Positions 16,513 to 24,326 of a stretch of DNA of 64,000 nt are shown here, piece after piece (within the stretch, counting starts at the first letter, position 1; the number at the start of each line of letters is the position of its first letter). Origin of the DNA: Dyella japonica A8 (lineage in GTDB: Bacteria; Pseudomonadota; Gammaproteobacteria; Xanthomonadales; Rhodanobacteraceae); NCBI RefSeq assembly GCF_000725385.1, contig NZ_CP008884.1:3906001-3970000 (forward strand), read 5' to 3'. Below the pieces are notes generated by a model. That model was given only the letters and a program-made list of their open reading frames with translations. It was not told the DNA's origin and did no database searches. The position numbers and the translations under genes were made by a program.

Positions 16513-16815
16513 AGGCCCTTGCCTGAGAGCCGCATGGCGGCAACCCCTGGACATTCGCCTTTTCACGCTGCCGGTCGACTCACCCGGCACGGGGACACAC
16601 CCTTGTCGCTCGAGCGGCCTGCCGCCCGGAGGGCTCTCGCCGGCACGGCCTTTCGGTGAGCCAAATCACGAAAGCGGGGACATGGGACGCGCCTTTGTTT
16701 AGACGGCCTTGTAGTACGGACGTTGCGCTGTACGCTGCGACCGTGGGCGGACACGATGCACCGATGCGCATCCCGTGAAAGGGACGATGCCAGGGTGGTC
16801 ACTAAGGGGGCGGGG
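16513..16815. other. 303-bp intergenic region before the PP2C gene
   Basis: A short hairpin GGGCCTT / AAGGCCC (16488-16518) overlaps the acyltransferase stop and may help termination. The rest shows no repeat or RNA gene. The promoter of the PP2C-lipoprotein unit must lie in the right part (about 16690-16800), but I see no clear hexamers. Confidence 0.35.
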
Positions 16816-17655
16816 GTGGACAACTCGATCGAATTCCATGCGCTTCCCGGCATTGTGGCCGGGCGGGCGCGGGGTGGCCGCGACGCGCAGCAGGACGACC
16901 TGATCTGCTTCCACGATCCGGCAACCCGAACCTACCTGCTGGTGCTGGCCGACGGCATGGGCGGGGACGGTGCGGGCGAGCTCGCTTCCCAGGGCGTGAT
17001 CGAGATGGCACGCCGTTTGTGGACGCGGGGCACGTGGCGCCACCAACCGACCTCCCTGTTTCTGGAATCGCTCTGCCAGCTGGCCCACGCCGAGCTTCGT
17101 CACCGCCAGCAGCAACTCATCGCCGGGGCGCCCCACTCCACCATCGTCGCCTTGCTCGTCAAAGATCACCGCATCGCCTGGGCCCACGTTGGCGACAGCC
17201 GGCTCTACCGTTTCCATGGTCGACGCCTGATGGGGCGCACCGAGGATCACAGCCTTGCGCAGCTGAAGTATCGCCGGGGCGAGATATCCGAGCGTGAACT
17301 CGTCACGCATGCCGACCAGCAACAGCTGCTGCGCGGCCTGGGTGGTCCCGAGGAACCGGTGGTTGAGCACGGCAGCGGCGATCTGCGCCACGGTTGCGCG
17401 TTTGTGCTGTGCAGTGACGGCGCGTGGACCCAGCTGAAGGACGAAGAACTCGGGCGTTTCGTGCAGCGCCATGACCAGCACGACGCCGTGCGCGACGCCA
17501 TACACCTGGCGGTCGAACGCGGCGGCGCCAGCGGCGACAATGTCTCGCTGATCTTTATGCGCCCGCCGCTTGGCGGGCTTTGGCCTGCCCTGTGGCAGGC
17601 GGTGTTTGCAGGCAGGCGGCGCAAAGCGCCGGCCACCATGCAGGAAGAGGTATGA
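16816..17655 (+). CDS. PP2C-type Ser/Thr protein phosphatase
   Basis: A 279-residue metal-dependent protein phosphatase. PP2C motifs are present in order: GGRDAQQDD (motif 1), LADGMGG (motif 2), APHSTIVALL, WAHVGDSRLYRF, an HS pair, CSDGAW and GDNVSLI. All expected metal-ligand aspartates are visible. It should dephosphorylate Ser/Thr targets of the kinase encoded just downstream on the opposite strand. The start is most likely GTG at 16816, which has a strong AAGGGGG site five bases upstream. The longer frame from 16723 lacks such a site. Its TGA overlaps the next gene's ATG (ATGA), implying coupled translation. Confidence 0.9.
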   Translation: MDNSIEFHALPGIVAGRARGGRDAQQDDLICFHDPATRTYLLVLADGMGGDGAGELASQGVIEMARRLWTRGTWRHQPTSLFLESLCQLAHAELRHRQQQLIAGAPHSTIVALLVKDHRIAWAHVGDSRLYRFHGRRLMGRTEDHSLAQLKYRRGEISERELVTHADQQQLLRGLGGPEEPVVEHGSGDLRHGCAFVLCSDGAWTQLKDEELGRFVQRHDQHDAVRDAIHLAVERGGASGDNVSLIFMRPPLGGLWPALWQAVFAGRRRKAPATMQEEV

Positions 17656-18596
17656 ATGTGATCGTTGCGGTTCGTTCCAGGCCACACCTTGCGGTGTGCG
17701 CGACGCGGGCACTATGCCTCGCGGTGATGTTGGGTGCGGCAGGCTGCAGTCAGGTGGGGGCACTCAAGTCGAAAGTGGGCAGCGCCTTCAGCGGGACGCC
17801 AACGGCCACCGACACGCCGACGGCTCCCGCGCCGGACAACGATCAACCGATGAGCCTGAGCGCCATCACAGGCACGTATCTGTTGCATGGCCGCTATGCC
17901 GAAGGCGAACAGCAGTTGCGCCGCTATCTGGCCCGATACCCGAACGACCGCGCCGCGCAGAACCTGTCGCGCCAGCTGACCGTGGACCCGAAGGCGGCAC
18001 TTGGTTCGGCGTCGCGCAACTACGTCGTGCAAGCAGGCGACAGTTACAGCACCCTCGCCGCGCGCGAGCTGGGGGATTCCAATCAGTTTCTGGTGCTCGC
18101 GCGTTACAACGGCTCGACCAATCCTTCCGCGCTTCGCGCGGGCGAGGTGATTCGCCTGCCGCTGATGACGACACGTGGTACGGCCTCGGGCGGTGCATCG
18201 GCGCGAGGCGGCACCCGGGACACCGCGACGGCGGCAATCCCTCCGGCAACGTCCGCGGATGCCGCACCATCCAATGAGTCGTCTGCGGCAAAGGCCCGGC
18301 GACTGCAGGCGGAAAGCACGGCCCTGCACAAGCAGGGGCAGGACGACCAGGCGCTGTCGCGCCTCGACGAGGCGCTGACACTGGATCCCCATGTGAAGCC
18401 AGCGGGCGATCCTGCCGTGCGCGCGCAGCTGCTGGCCTCGTATCACGAGCGCGCGGTGGTGCTCTATCGCGACCAGAAGCTCGATCAGGCGATTACGCTC
18501 TGGGATCGCATCCTGGCGGTCGATCCTGGTTACGAGCGCGCCGTGATCTACCGCGCGCGCGCCCAGGAGCTGCAGCGGCGCCTCAACCAGATCTGA
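17652..18596 (+). CDS. LysM and TPR-containing lipoprotein
   Basis: A 314-residue envelope protein. It has a signal peptide with a probable lipobox (LGAAGC, C32), then an Ala/Pro/Thr linker and a TPR-like helix pair (YLLHGRYAEGEQQLRRYLARYP). A LysM domain follows (122-170, YVVQAGDSYSTLAARELG...AGEVIRLP), then a Ser/Thr/Ala-rich linker and C-terminal TPR helices (220-312). LysM should bind peptidoglycan and the TPRs a protein partner. Coupling to PP2C and proximity to the kinase suggest it feeds cell-wall status to, or is controlled by, this phosphosignalling system; this is inference. Confidence 0.85.
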   Translation: MNVIVAVRSRPHLAVCATRALCLAVMLGAAGCSQVGALKSKVGSAFSGTPTATDTPTAPAPDNDQPMSLSAITGTYLLHGRYAEGEQQLRRYLARYPNDRAAQNLSRQLTVDPKAALGSASRNYVVQAGDSYSTLAARELGDSNQFLVLARYNGSTNPSALRAGEVIRLPLMTTRGTASGGASARGGTRDTATAAIPPATSADAAPSNESSAAKARRLQAESTALHKQGQDDQALSRLDEALTLDPHVKPAGDPAVRAQLLASYHERAVVLYRDQKLDQAITLWDRILAVDPGYERAVIYRARAQELQRRLNQI

Positions 18597-18609
18597 GGCG
18601 CGGGCAGGT

Positions 18610-20319
18610 TCACCGGCCGGCTCGTTCCGCCGGCGGCGATACCACCAGCGTCGGCTGTTCGACAGGCTGGGCCGGCGGGCCGGGCCGCGGCGTGGCATCC
18701 ACCGGGTGGCGCGATTCCAGCGCGCTGCTCATCAGGTTAAACGAAGCGAACAGTTGCCCGAGTTCGTCGCGGCGAGCGAGGCGAATGCGGTGCCGGTATT
18801 CGCCCCGTGCCACGCGCATGAGCGCGTCGCTGAGCATGGCCATCAAAGCCAGAGGCTGGCGGAACAGCCAATACGCCGCGCCCACCAGCGCCAGCAGCGT
18901 CACCAGCAATACGGCGATGATCACGCCCAGCGTGGTCCGCTGGGCCGCGACCAGCGGTGCATTGCTGACGCCAAGCCGCAGCTCGCCGACGGTCTTGTCC
19001 TGGTAACGGATAGGCACGTCGAACACCATCATGTCATCCAGGCCCGCGGAACGGCCGGTATACCGTTTCACGTCAGGAGACGAAGCCAGCGGCTGGGAGT
19101 TGCCGGCATCGGCAAGCGGTTGCCCACGGTCCGACGCGCGCGTGCTCGCCACCACCAGGCCCTGGCGATTGGCAATGGCGAGATAATGAATCTGCTGGTT
19201 GCGCGCGACATCCTGCACCAGTGCGCGGGTGGCGGCGTCATCGCCCAGCAACAGGTTTTCCGCCGATTCGCTGGCCACGACGCGGCCCAGCGAACTGCCG
19301 AAGTCAGTGGCCAGGCCGTTCACCGCGATGTTCTGCTTGGCGTAGATCCCGGCCAAGCCCAGCAGCAGCACCAGGCACAGGATGGCGCCAAGTGCGCCGA
19401 TCCAGCGCAGGCGCAGAGAGATGATGCGGGTCGCGATGGGGGTTTCGTGGGTGCGCTCGTATTCGCGGCGCGCCAGGCGCAGATCGTTGATGACTTCCGC
19501 GCCGGATTGGTAGCGCGCCTCCACCGTGGGCGCCAGCAAGGTGCTGACCACATCCGTCAACAGGGCGGGAGCCGCAGGATCGAGCGGCGCAATCACGGGA
19601 TGCGGATGGCGCTGCCGTTCGTGGATCAACTGCTTCACGTCCGGCATGTCCCGCCAGGGCAGCTTGCCGGTGATCAGCCAATGGAGCACCACGCCCAGCG
19701 AGAACAGATCGCTGCGCTCGTCCGCCGGTTCGCCGCGCAGGCGTTCGGGGGCCATGTAGGCGGGCGTGCCGCCGATCTGCTGGCTGCCGGTTCGTCCGCT
19801 GCGGCGTGCACGCCGCTCGGCGATGCCGAAGTCGCTGAGCTTGGCGTAATGCCAGCCGTCGGCGAGCATGATGTTTTCGGGCTTCACGTCCTGATGGATG
19901 ATGCCCTGCCCGTGCGCATGATCGAGAGCGGCCGCCACCTGCGAGGCCAGCTCGATCGCCATCGACAGCGGCGGCAGGCCTTCGCGCGCCACCAGGCTGG
20001 CCAGCGTGTCGCCCGGCAGGCGCTCCATCGCGATGTAAGGACGTCCGTCGTCGGTCTCCCCGGTATCGAAAATGGTGACAATATTCGGGTGCACCAACTG
20101 CCCTGACGCCCGTGCCTCCAGCAGCAGGCGGCGGTCAGAACCCGCATCGGAAACGGCGTCACGATGAAGGCATTTGATGGCGACCGGACGATCGATGCCC
20201 GGATCGAAACCGGCATAGACCACGGCCATGGCACCCTCGCCCAGGATGCCGTCGATGCGGTAGCGACCGATATGGCGCGGTAGCTCGGGCTTGTCCACGG
20301 CGTTCAGGACAGCCACCAC
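18610..20319 (-). CDS. Transmembrane Ser/Thr protein kinase with C-terminal sensor and HAMP
   Basis: A 569-residue Hanks-type kinase. The N-terminal kinase domain is intact: GEGAMAVVY loop (28-36), K49 in VAIKC, catalytic HQDVKPEN (142-149, D144; HQD replaces the common HRD), DFG (163-165) and GTPAYMAPERL. A membrane span follows (about 305-328), then a periplasmic sensor of about 135 residues that looks like a single Cache/CHASE-type domain. A second span (VTLLALVGAAYWLF) and a HAMP-like segment (MALMAMLSDALMRVARGEY...RDELGQLFASFNLM) complete it, with a Pro-rich tail. HAMP normally connects to a downstream output; here the output is upstream. The start is GTG, overlapping the FHA gene by 16 bp. 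It converges on the PP2C unit with a 13-bp gap. Confidence 0.9.
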   Translation of the reverse strand: MVAVLNAVDKPELPRHIGRYRIDGILGEGAMAVVYAGFDPGIDRPVAIKCLHRDAVSDAGSDRRLLLEARASGQLVHPNIVTIFDTGETDDGRPYIAMERLPGDTLASLVAREGLPPLSMAIELASQVAAALDHAHGQGIIHQDVKPENIMLADGWHYAKLSDFGIAERRARRSGRTGSQQIGGTPAYMAPERLRGEPADERSDLFSLGVVLHWLITGKLPWRDMPDVKQLIHERQRHPHPVIAPLDPAAPALLTDVVSTLLAPTVEARYQSGAEVINDLRLARREYERTHETPIATRIISLRLRWIGALGAILCLVLLLGLAGIYAKQNIAVNGLATDFGSSLGRVVASESAENLLLGDDAATRALVQDVARNQQIHYLAIANRQGLVVASTRASDRGQPLADAGNSQPLASSPDVKRYTGRSAGLDDMMVFDVPIRYQDKTVGELRLGVSNAPLVAAQRTTLGVIIAVLLVTLLALVGAAYWLFRQPLALMAMLSDALMRVARGEYRHRIRLARRDELGQLFASFNLMSSALESRHPVDATPRPGPPAQPVEQPTLVVSPPAERAGR

Positions 20320-20828
20320 CCGAGCAGTGCGGCCAGCCCGGCCAGGACAAGCACGCCCGCCAGCAGCATGATGCCGCCCGGCTTGCGTGCGCGCGGTTCG
20401 CGCGTCAGGAATACGAACTCCACCTGACCGAAGCGAACGCGGTCGCCATGCTTGATGCTCGCTTCATGCACGCGCTGATCATTGACGAACGTGCCGTTGG
20501 TGGACAGCGTGTTCATCACCACGTAGTGGCCTTGCTGGTTGATGATCCACGCATGTGCCGAGGAAACGCTCGGCTCGTTCACCACGATGTCGTTGTCGTC
20601 GCGGCGACCGATGGTTTGCCGGCCGGCGCGCAAGGAGAAGCGATGGCCTTCGAGCCCGGTACTCATGCCCTGCAGCACCGGTTCGCGCTCGCTGGCGTGC
20701 CCATGGGTGCCGGGGCCCGCCTCGGCGGCCCACTGGCTCAGCTCGTCGCTGGTGAACAACTGCGTGCCCTGCGAGCCAGCAAAGCGCCGCCCGGATGCCA
20801 CGGGCGCGGTATGACGAGAGTTTTCCAT
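20304..20828 (-). CDS. Tail-anchored FHA-domain protein
   Basis: A 174-residue protein. The N-terminal linker (1-60) precedes an FHA domain (62-141) with the phosphothreonine-binding residues visible: IGRRDDNDIVV, VSSAHAWI (SxxH) and TLSTNGTFVN. A single C-terminal span (152-173) anchors it with the FHA domain facing the cytoplasm. It probably binds phosphothreonine produced by the kinase encoded directly downstream, with which it overlaps by 16 bp. The start ATG follows CCAAGGCGTTCG; a 34-codon extension lacks FHA-like content. Confidence 0.9.
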   Translation of the reverse strand: MENSRHTAPVASGRRFAGSQGTQLFTSDELSQWAAEAGPGTHGHASEREPVLQGMSTGLEGHRFSLRAGRQTIGRRDDNDIVVNEPSVSSAHAWIINQQGHYVVMNTLSTNGTFVNDQRVHEASIKHGDRVRFGQVEFVFLTREPRARKPGGIMLLAGVLVLAGLAALLGWWLS

Positions 20829-21061
20829 CGAACGCCTTGGCTGAAGAATCGCGCGGACCGTAAAGCTACCGAATCGGCCAACCGTGCACAAACTTGAACC
20901 ACCGGCCAAAGCTTGCCGCTTTCCGGGCACTTACAACTTGCGCTGGTACGCATTCCCGCCTGGGAAATGGCAGATCTTCCGCGCTCCCTGGCCGGGGAGC
21001 GATCGCCCGCTGGCGCGGGCCGGCGTTATCCCGGGCGGTGTGCCGGGTCGGCCTGGATGCA

Positions 21062-21451
21062 TCAGCTGGAGCGGATGCGCAGCCAGTTCAGGTAAATATG
21101 CTGCTCACGGTCTTCCGCGCGGTGGCCTTCGCGTTCTTCGACCACCACGCCGCGGCACGTTCGAACCTCAGCGCCATTCTGGCGCTGCACCTGCACTTCT
21201 TCGCCATGCGGCAAGGGGAAATAGGTGCCCAGCACCATGACCCCATCAGCCTCCGAAATCAGCAGCGCCGGCTTGCTGGCATCGCTCGCGCTCCAGCCGC
21301 AGGTCACGCGGATCAATACCTCCTGGGGCCGCACATGATTGCGGTTGTCGATGTTCCAGCCATCGATCTTGCTGAGCAGACTGGTGAGCCGGGGATCCTC
21401 CCAGTCCACGTTGCCGACCGAGACATCCGAACGTGTTTTGTCGTGTCCCAT
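21062..21451 (-). CDS. Small hypothetical protein, PilZ-like in places
   Basis: A 129-residue soluble protein with a strong GAGGGGGAAGC ribosome-binding site. The central and C-terminal parts look like a beta-barrel (FPLPHGEEVQVQR; VRTCRGVVVEERE). They are reminiscent of PilZ domains, but the RxxxR and DxSxxG c-di-GMP-binding motifs are not visible. It lies 233 bp upstream of the FHA gene on the same strand and may belong to that unit. Function is not assigned. Confidence 0.65.
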   Translation of the reverse strand: MGHDKTRSDVSVGNVDWEDPRLTSLLSKIDGWNIDNRNHVRPQEVLIRVTCGWSASDASKPALLISEADGVMVLGTYFPLPHGEEVQVQRQNGAEVRTCRGVVVEEREGHRAEDREQHIYLNWLRIRSS

Positions 21452-21850
21452 GCTTCCCCCTCATTGCCACCACGGTTGGCGCGACCATGGGCGATCCATG
21501 CGGATAAGCTCGGAGCCCGGCCAGCCGGCTGAAACACTCAGCCGGCTGGCGGGCCCTGAAATCACGCTAGCACGGCACGTGTGTCGAAACCATCGGCTGG
21601 AGCGGGTAGCCCGGATGACGCAGAGGGCCCCGATGCGCCGTGCGCAAGCCACGCGGATATCTCCGCCAGACGGATGACTGCACGCGCAGACAGGTCGGCT
21701 TTCCCACCGGGGCGGACTTGTGGACAATGGCCCCAGACCACCGGAGACGCCCCTGTCAGGAAACGCGCCCCACCCTGTTGTGATGCGGAAAGGCCCAGAG
21801 CTTCGTGATTCAAGTGAGCAGCGGTATGTGTGAAGGGCTGTGTACGCACC
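21452..21850. other. 399-bp divergent intergenic region with a 12-13 bp stem
   Basis: This lies between the minus-strand hypothetical gene and the plus-strand GH30 gene. A perfect hairpin is present at 21520-21550 (see separate entry). The rest holds only shadow frames and no clear promoter pair. Confidence 0.35.
21520..21550. repeat. Perfect stem-loop in a divergent region
   Basis: CCAGCCGGCTGA and TCAGCCGGCTGG flank AACAC, extended by one G-C pair. There is no T-tract on either strand and no gene ends here, so it does not look like an ordinary terminator. Each arm contains the palindrome AGCCGGCT. Confidence 0.7.
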
Positions 21851-23443
21851 ATGGATGAGCCCAGGCCGGAGTCCCGTCGGCTTGCCGCCGCCTTCATCGC
21901 CCTGCTTATCCTGCTTACCCTGGCCGTCCTCTACGCGCCGCGCTTCGAGCACCCCAGGACCGGGCCCAGGGCGACCGTGACTAGACGCCTGCTGGGGCCT
22001 TCCGTGCAGATCTGGCTGAGCACGGAGGATCGCCGCCTGAAGCTGGTGCGGCAGCCTGACATCCGGATGAGTGGCAGCAGCCCGCAACCCGCCGACGTGG
22101 TCATCGACGTTCAGAAGAAGCTCCAGACCATGGACGGGTTCGGCGCCGCACTGACGGATTCCTCGGCGTGGCTGCTGCAGAACAAGATGAGCGCGCTGCA
22201 GCGCGGTGCGATCCTGCATGAGCTGTATGGCCCGCCGCCGGGCCTCAACCTGAACATGATGCGCCTGACCATCGGCGCGTCGGACTTCTCGCTGAAGCCA
22301 TACACGCTGGACGATGTCGCGCAGGGGCAGACCGACGAGCCCCTGGCCCATTTCAATGTCACGCCCAATCTTGCCGACGTGATACCGATGATGCAGGAGA
22401 TCCTGGCGATCCACCCCACCCTGCTCACCATCGCCTCGCCGTGGAGCGCACCGGCATGGATGAAGGACAGTGAGAACCTGATCGGCGGCAGCTTGCTGAC
22501 GCAGTACGAAAGCAACTACGCGGATTACCTGATCAAGTACCTCGATGCCTATCAAGGCTATGGCATTCCCATCTACGCACTGACCGTGCAGAACGAGCCG
22601 AACTTCTCGCCCATCACCTACCCCGGCATGGAGATGGGCGCGGACCAGCGGGCGCGCCTGGTCGGGCAATACCTGGGCCCGAAACTGGCCGCGCACAAGC
22701 CGAAAACCCGCATCCTGGAGTGGGACCACAACTGGAACCACCCCGAACAACCCCTGGCGGTGCTGGCCGACCCCGATGCCACGCGCTACGTCGACGGCGT
22801 CGCCTGGCATTGCTACGAGGGCAGCCAGGTGGCGCAGGGGCGCGTGCATCGCGCGTTTCCGCAGAAGGATACCTACATCACCGAGTGCTCCGGCGGTGAC
22901 TGGGCGTCGAGCGCCAATGGCGAGCTGATCTGGTTCTCGCGCAACCTGCTGGTCACGGGCATCCGGCATTGGGCGCGCGGCGTGGTGTACTGGAACCTGG
23001 CACTGGACGAAGACCACGGCCCGCATTTCGGCGGCTGCGCCGCTTGCAAGGGCGTGATCACCATCGATTCGAAGACGGGCACGGTAAGCCGCAACGACGA
23101 GTACTACGCGCTGGCGCACTTCAGTTCGTTCGTGTTGCCCGGCGCCGTGCGCGTGACGTCCACCGACACCGACGCCGACAAGGGCATCGCCAACGTCGCG
23201 TTCCAGAACGCCTCCGAGGGGTCGGTGGTGCTGGTGATGGTGAACAGCAACAAGGAAGCACGCAGCGTGTCCGTATCGGAGGGCCCCACCCATTTCGAAT
23301 ACGCCATGCCGCCGCGCAGCGTGGCCACCCTCGTATGGAACACGGGCCAGCCCGGCGCCCTGATGCGGCGCGCCCTGTCGTGGCTGAACAGGACGGCCAC
23401 GGGGCTGACGCCGGCACACCACGAGGCCCAGCCGCAGAACTGA
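21851..23443 (+). CDS. GH30-family glycosidase (glucosylceramidase-like)
   Basis: A 530-residue membrane-anchored glycoside hydrolase. An N-terminal span (about 11-29) is followed by a GH30 (alpha/beta)8 barrel and a C-terminal beta domain. The substrate-site start MDGFGAALTDSSAW is present. The acid/base glutamate is E249 in TVQNEPNFSP and the nucleophile E345 in YITECSGG, both canonical. GH30 enzymes retain configuration and cleave beta-glucosides or related linkages such as beta-1,6-glucan; the exact substrate cannot be read from sequence. Start is ATG 21851 or a GTG 21 bp upstream; neither has a strong ribosome-binding site. Confidence 0.88.
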   Translation: MDEPRPESRRLAAAFIALLILLTLAVLYAPRFEHPRTGPRATVTRRLLGPSVQIWLSTEDRRLKLVRQPDIRMSGSSPQPADVVIDVQKKLQTMDGFGAALTDSSAWLLQNKMSALQRGAILHELYGPPPGLNLNMMRLTIGASDFSLKPYTLDDVAQGQTDEPLAHFNVTPNLADVIPMMQEILAIHPTLLTIASPWSAPAWMKDSENLIGGSLLTQYESNYADYLIKYLDAYQGYGIPIYALTVQNEPNFSPITYPGMEMGADQRARLVGQYLGPKLAAHKPKTRILEWDHNWNHPEQPLAVLADPDATRYVDGVAWHCYEGSQVAQGRVHRAFPQKDTYITECSGGDWASSANGELIWFSRNLLVTGIRHWARGVVYWNLALDEDHGPHFGGCAACKGVITIDSKTGTVSRNDEYYALAHFSSFVLPGAVRVTSTDTDADKGIANVAFQNASEGSVVLVMVNSNKEARSVSVSEGPTHFEYAMPPRSVATLVWNTGQPGALMRRALSWLNRTATGLTPAHHEAQPQN

Positions 23444-23542
23444 ACCCAGCGAGGCCTGCGTGGGGCCGGCGGCGATGTTCGCGCCGGGGGTACGATGAAC
23501 GTGATTCCAAGCGCCATCCCTTTCACCGTTACGGAGAAGAAG

Positions 23543-23962
23543 ATGCCTGCCCTCACGAACATGCTCGCGGCCATGCTGTGGCTCCCCCTGTCGGCGATGG
23601 CGTGCAGCAATACATCGCCCGACCCGGCCGAGGTGGTGCAGGCACAGGTGGATGCGTACAACGCGCATGACGTGGCCACGTTTGCCTCCTGCTACGCGGA
23701 CGACGTCACCGTAACGGACCTTGGCGGCAAGCGCCCGCCGATCACGGGTAGGGATGCCTTGAAAAAGGCTTACGCATTTCTGGCGACCAGGCCCAAGGAG
23801 TTCCATGCCGCCATTGTCCAGCGCGTGGTCAACGGCCCCATCGTGGTCGACCATGAACGCCTGATGGGCCTGCCGGCCGACAAAGGCCCCGCCGATGCCA
23901 TCGCGATGTATGAAGTGCGCGATGGCAAGATCCTGCACGTCTGGTTTCCGCCGCGCAGCTGA
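23543..23962 (+). CDS. Exported SnoaL/NTF2-like protein
   Basis: A 139-residue protein with a signal sequence (MPALTNMLAAMLWLPLSAMA, then C) and an NTF2-like fold. VQAQVDAYNAHDVATFASCYADDVTVTD-type opening and the YEVRDGKILHVWF end are hallmarks of SnoaL-like polyketide-cyclase/steroid-isomerase relatives. The cysteine after AMA could be lipidated, but the lipobox is poor. Start ATG has ACGGAGAAGAAG. No partner gene suggests its ligand. Confidence 0.8.
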   Translation: MPALTNMLAAMLWLPLSAMACSNTSPDPAEVVQAQVDAYNAHDVATFASCYADDVTVTDLGGKRPPITGRDALKKAYAFLATRPKEFHAAIVQRVVNGPIVVDHERLMGLPADKGPADAIAMYEVRDGKILHVWFPPRS

Positions 23963-23989
23963 CCGGCTGCGATATCACTGGGGGCAAGC

Positions 23990-24286
23990 ATGGACTTCAT
24001 GACGTCGAGGACATTCTGGCGGGTGCTGATGGCCACCTTCATCGTGCCGGCAGCCGCGCTGTTCGTCGCCTGGCTGCAGCTGTTCACGTCCATCATGAAA
24101 TGCCCGCCGAAACCGGCGCCGCCGTTGAACATCGTTCCCTTCAAGTACCACGGCGTCTACTTCTACATCACCGAGCAGCAGAGCCGGTCGCACCTGTGGT
24201 TTTCCACGCACATGGCGCCGATGCTCGCGGTGCTGGTGGGGCTGGCCGTGCTTTGCCATGTGCTGTGCAACAGGTATGCGGACTGA
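23990..24286 (+). CDS. Small two-span hypothetical membrane protein
   Basis: A 98-residue protein with two membrane spans (VLMATFIVPAAALFVAWLQLF and MAPMLAVLVGLAVLCHVLC). They flank a short periplasmic loop containing KCPPKPAPP and YHGVYFYITEQQ. I do not recognise the family. It lies 27 bp after the SnoaL-like gene and may be co-transcribed with it. Confidence 0.65.
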   Translation: MDFMTSRTFWRVLMATFIVPAAALFVAWLQLFTSIMKCPPKPAPPLNIVPFKYHGVYFYITEQQSRSHLWFSTHMAPMLAVLVGLAVLCHVLCNRYAD

Positions 24287-24326
24287 GCAGTGCGCGTCCG
24301 CGCACCGCTCCATCCACGGGCCGGCA

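Noticed and set aside
18706..20106. 466-codon plus-strand open frame
   Set aside because: It is antisense to the Ser/Thr kinase gene; the Gln/His/Arg-rich product is a shadow.
21461..23938. 825-codon minus-strand open frame
   Set aside because: It lies antisense to the GH30 and SnoaL-like genes and has an Arg/His/Gly-rich composition typical of a GC-rich shadow frame.
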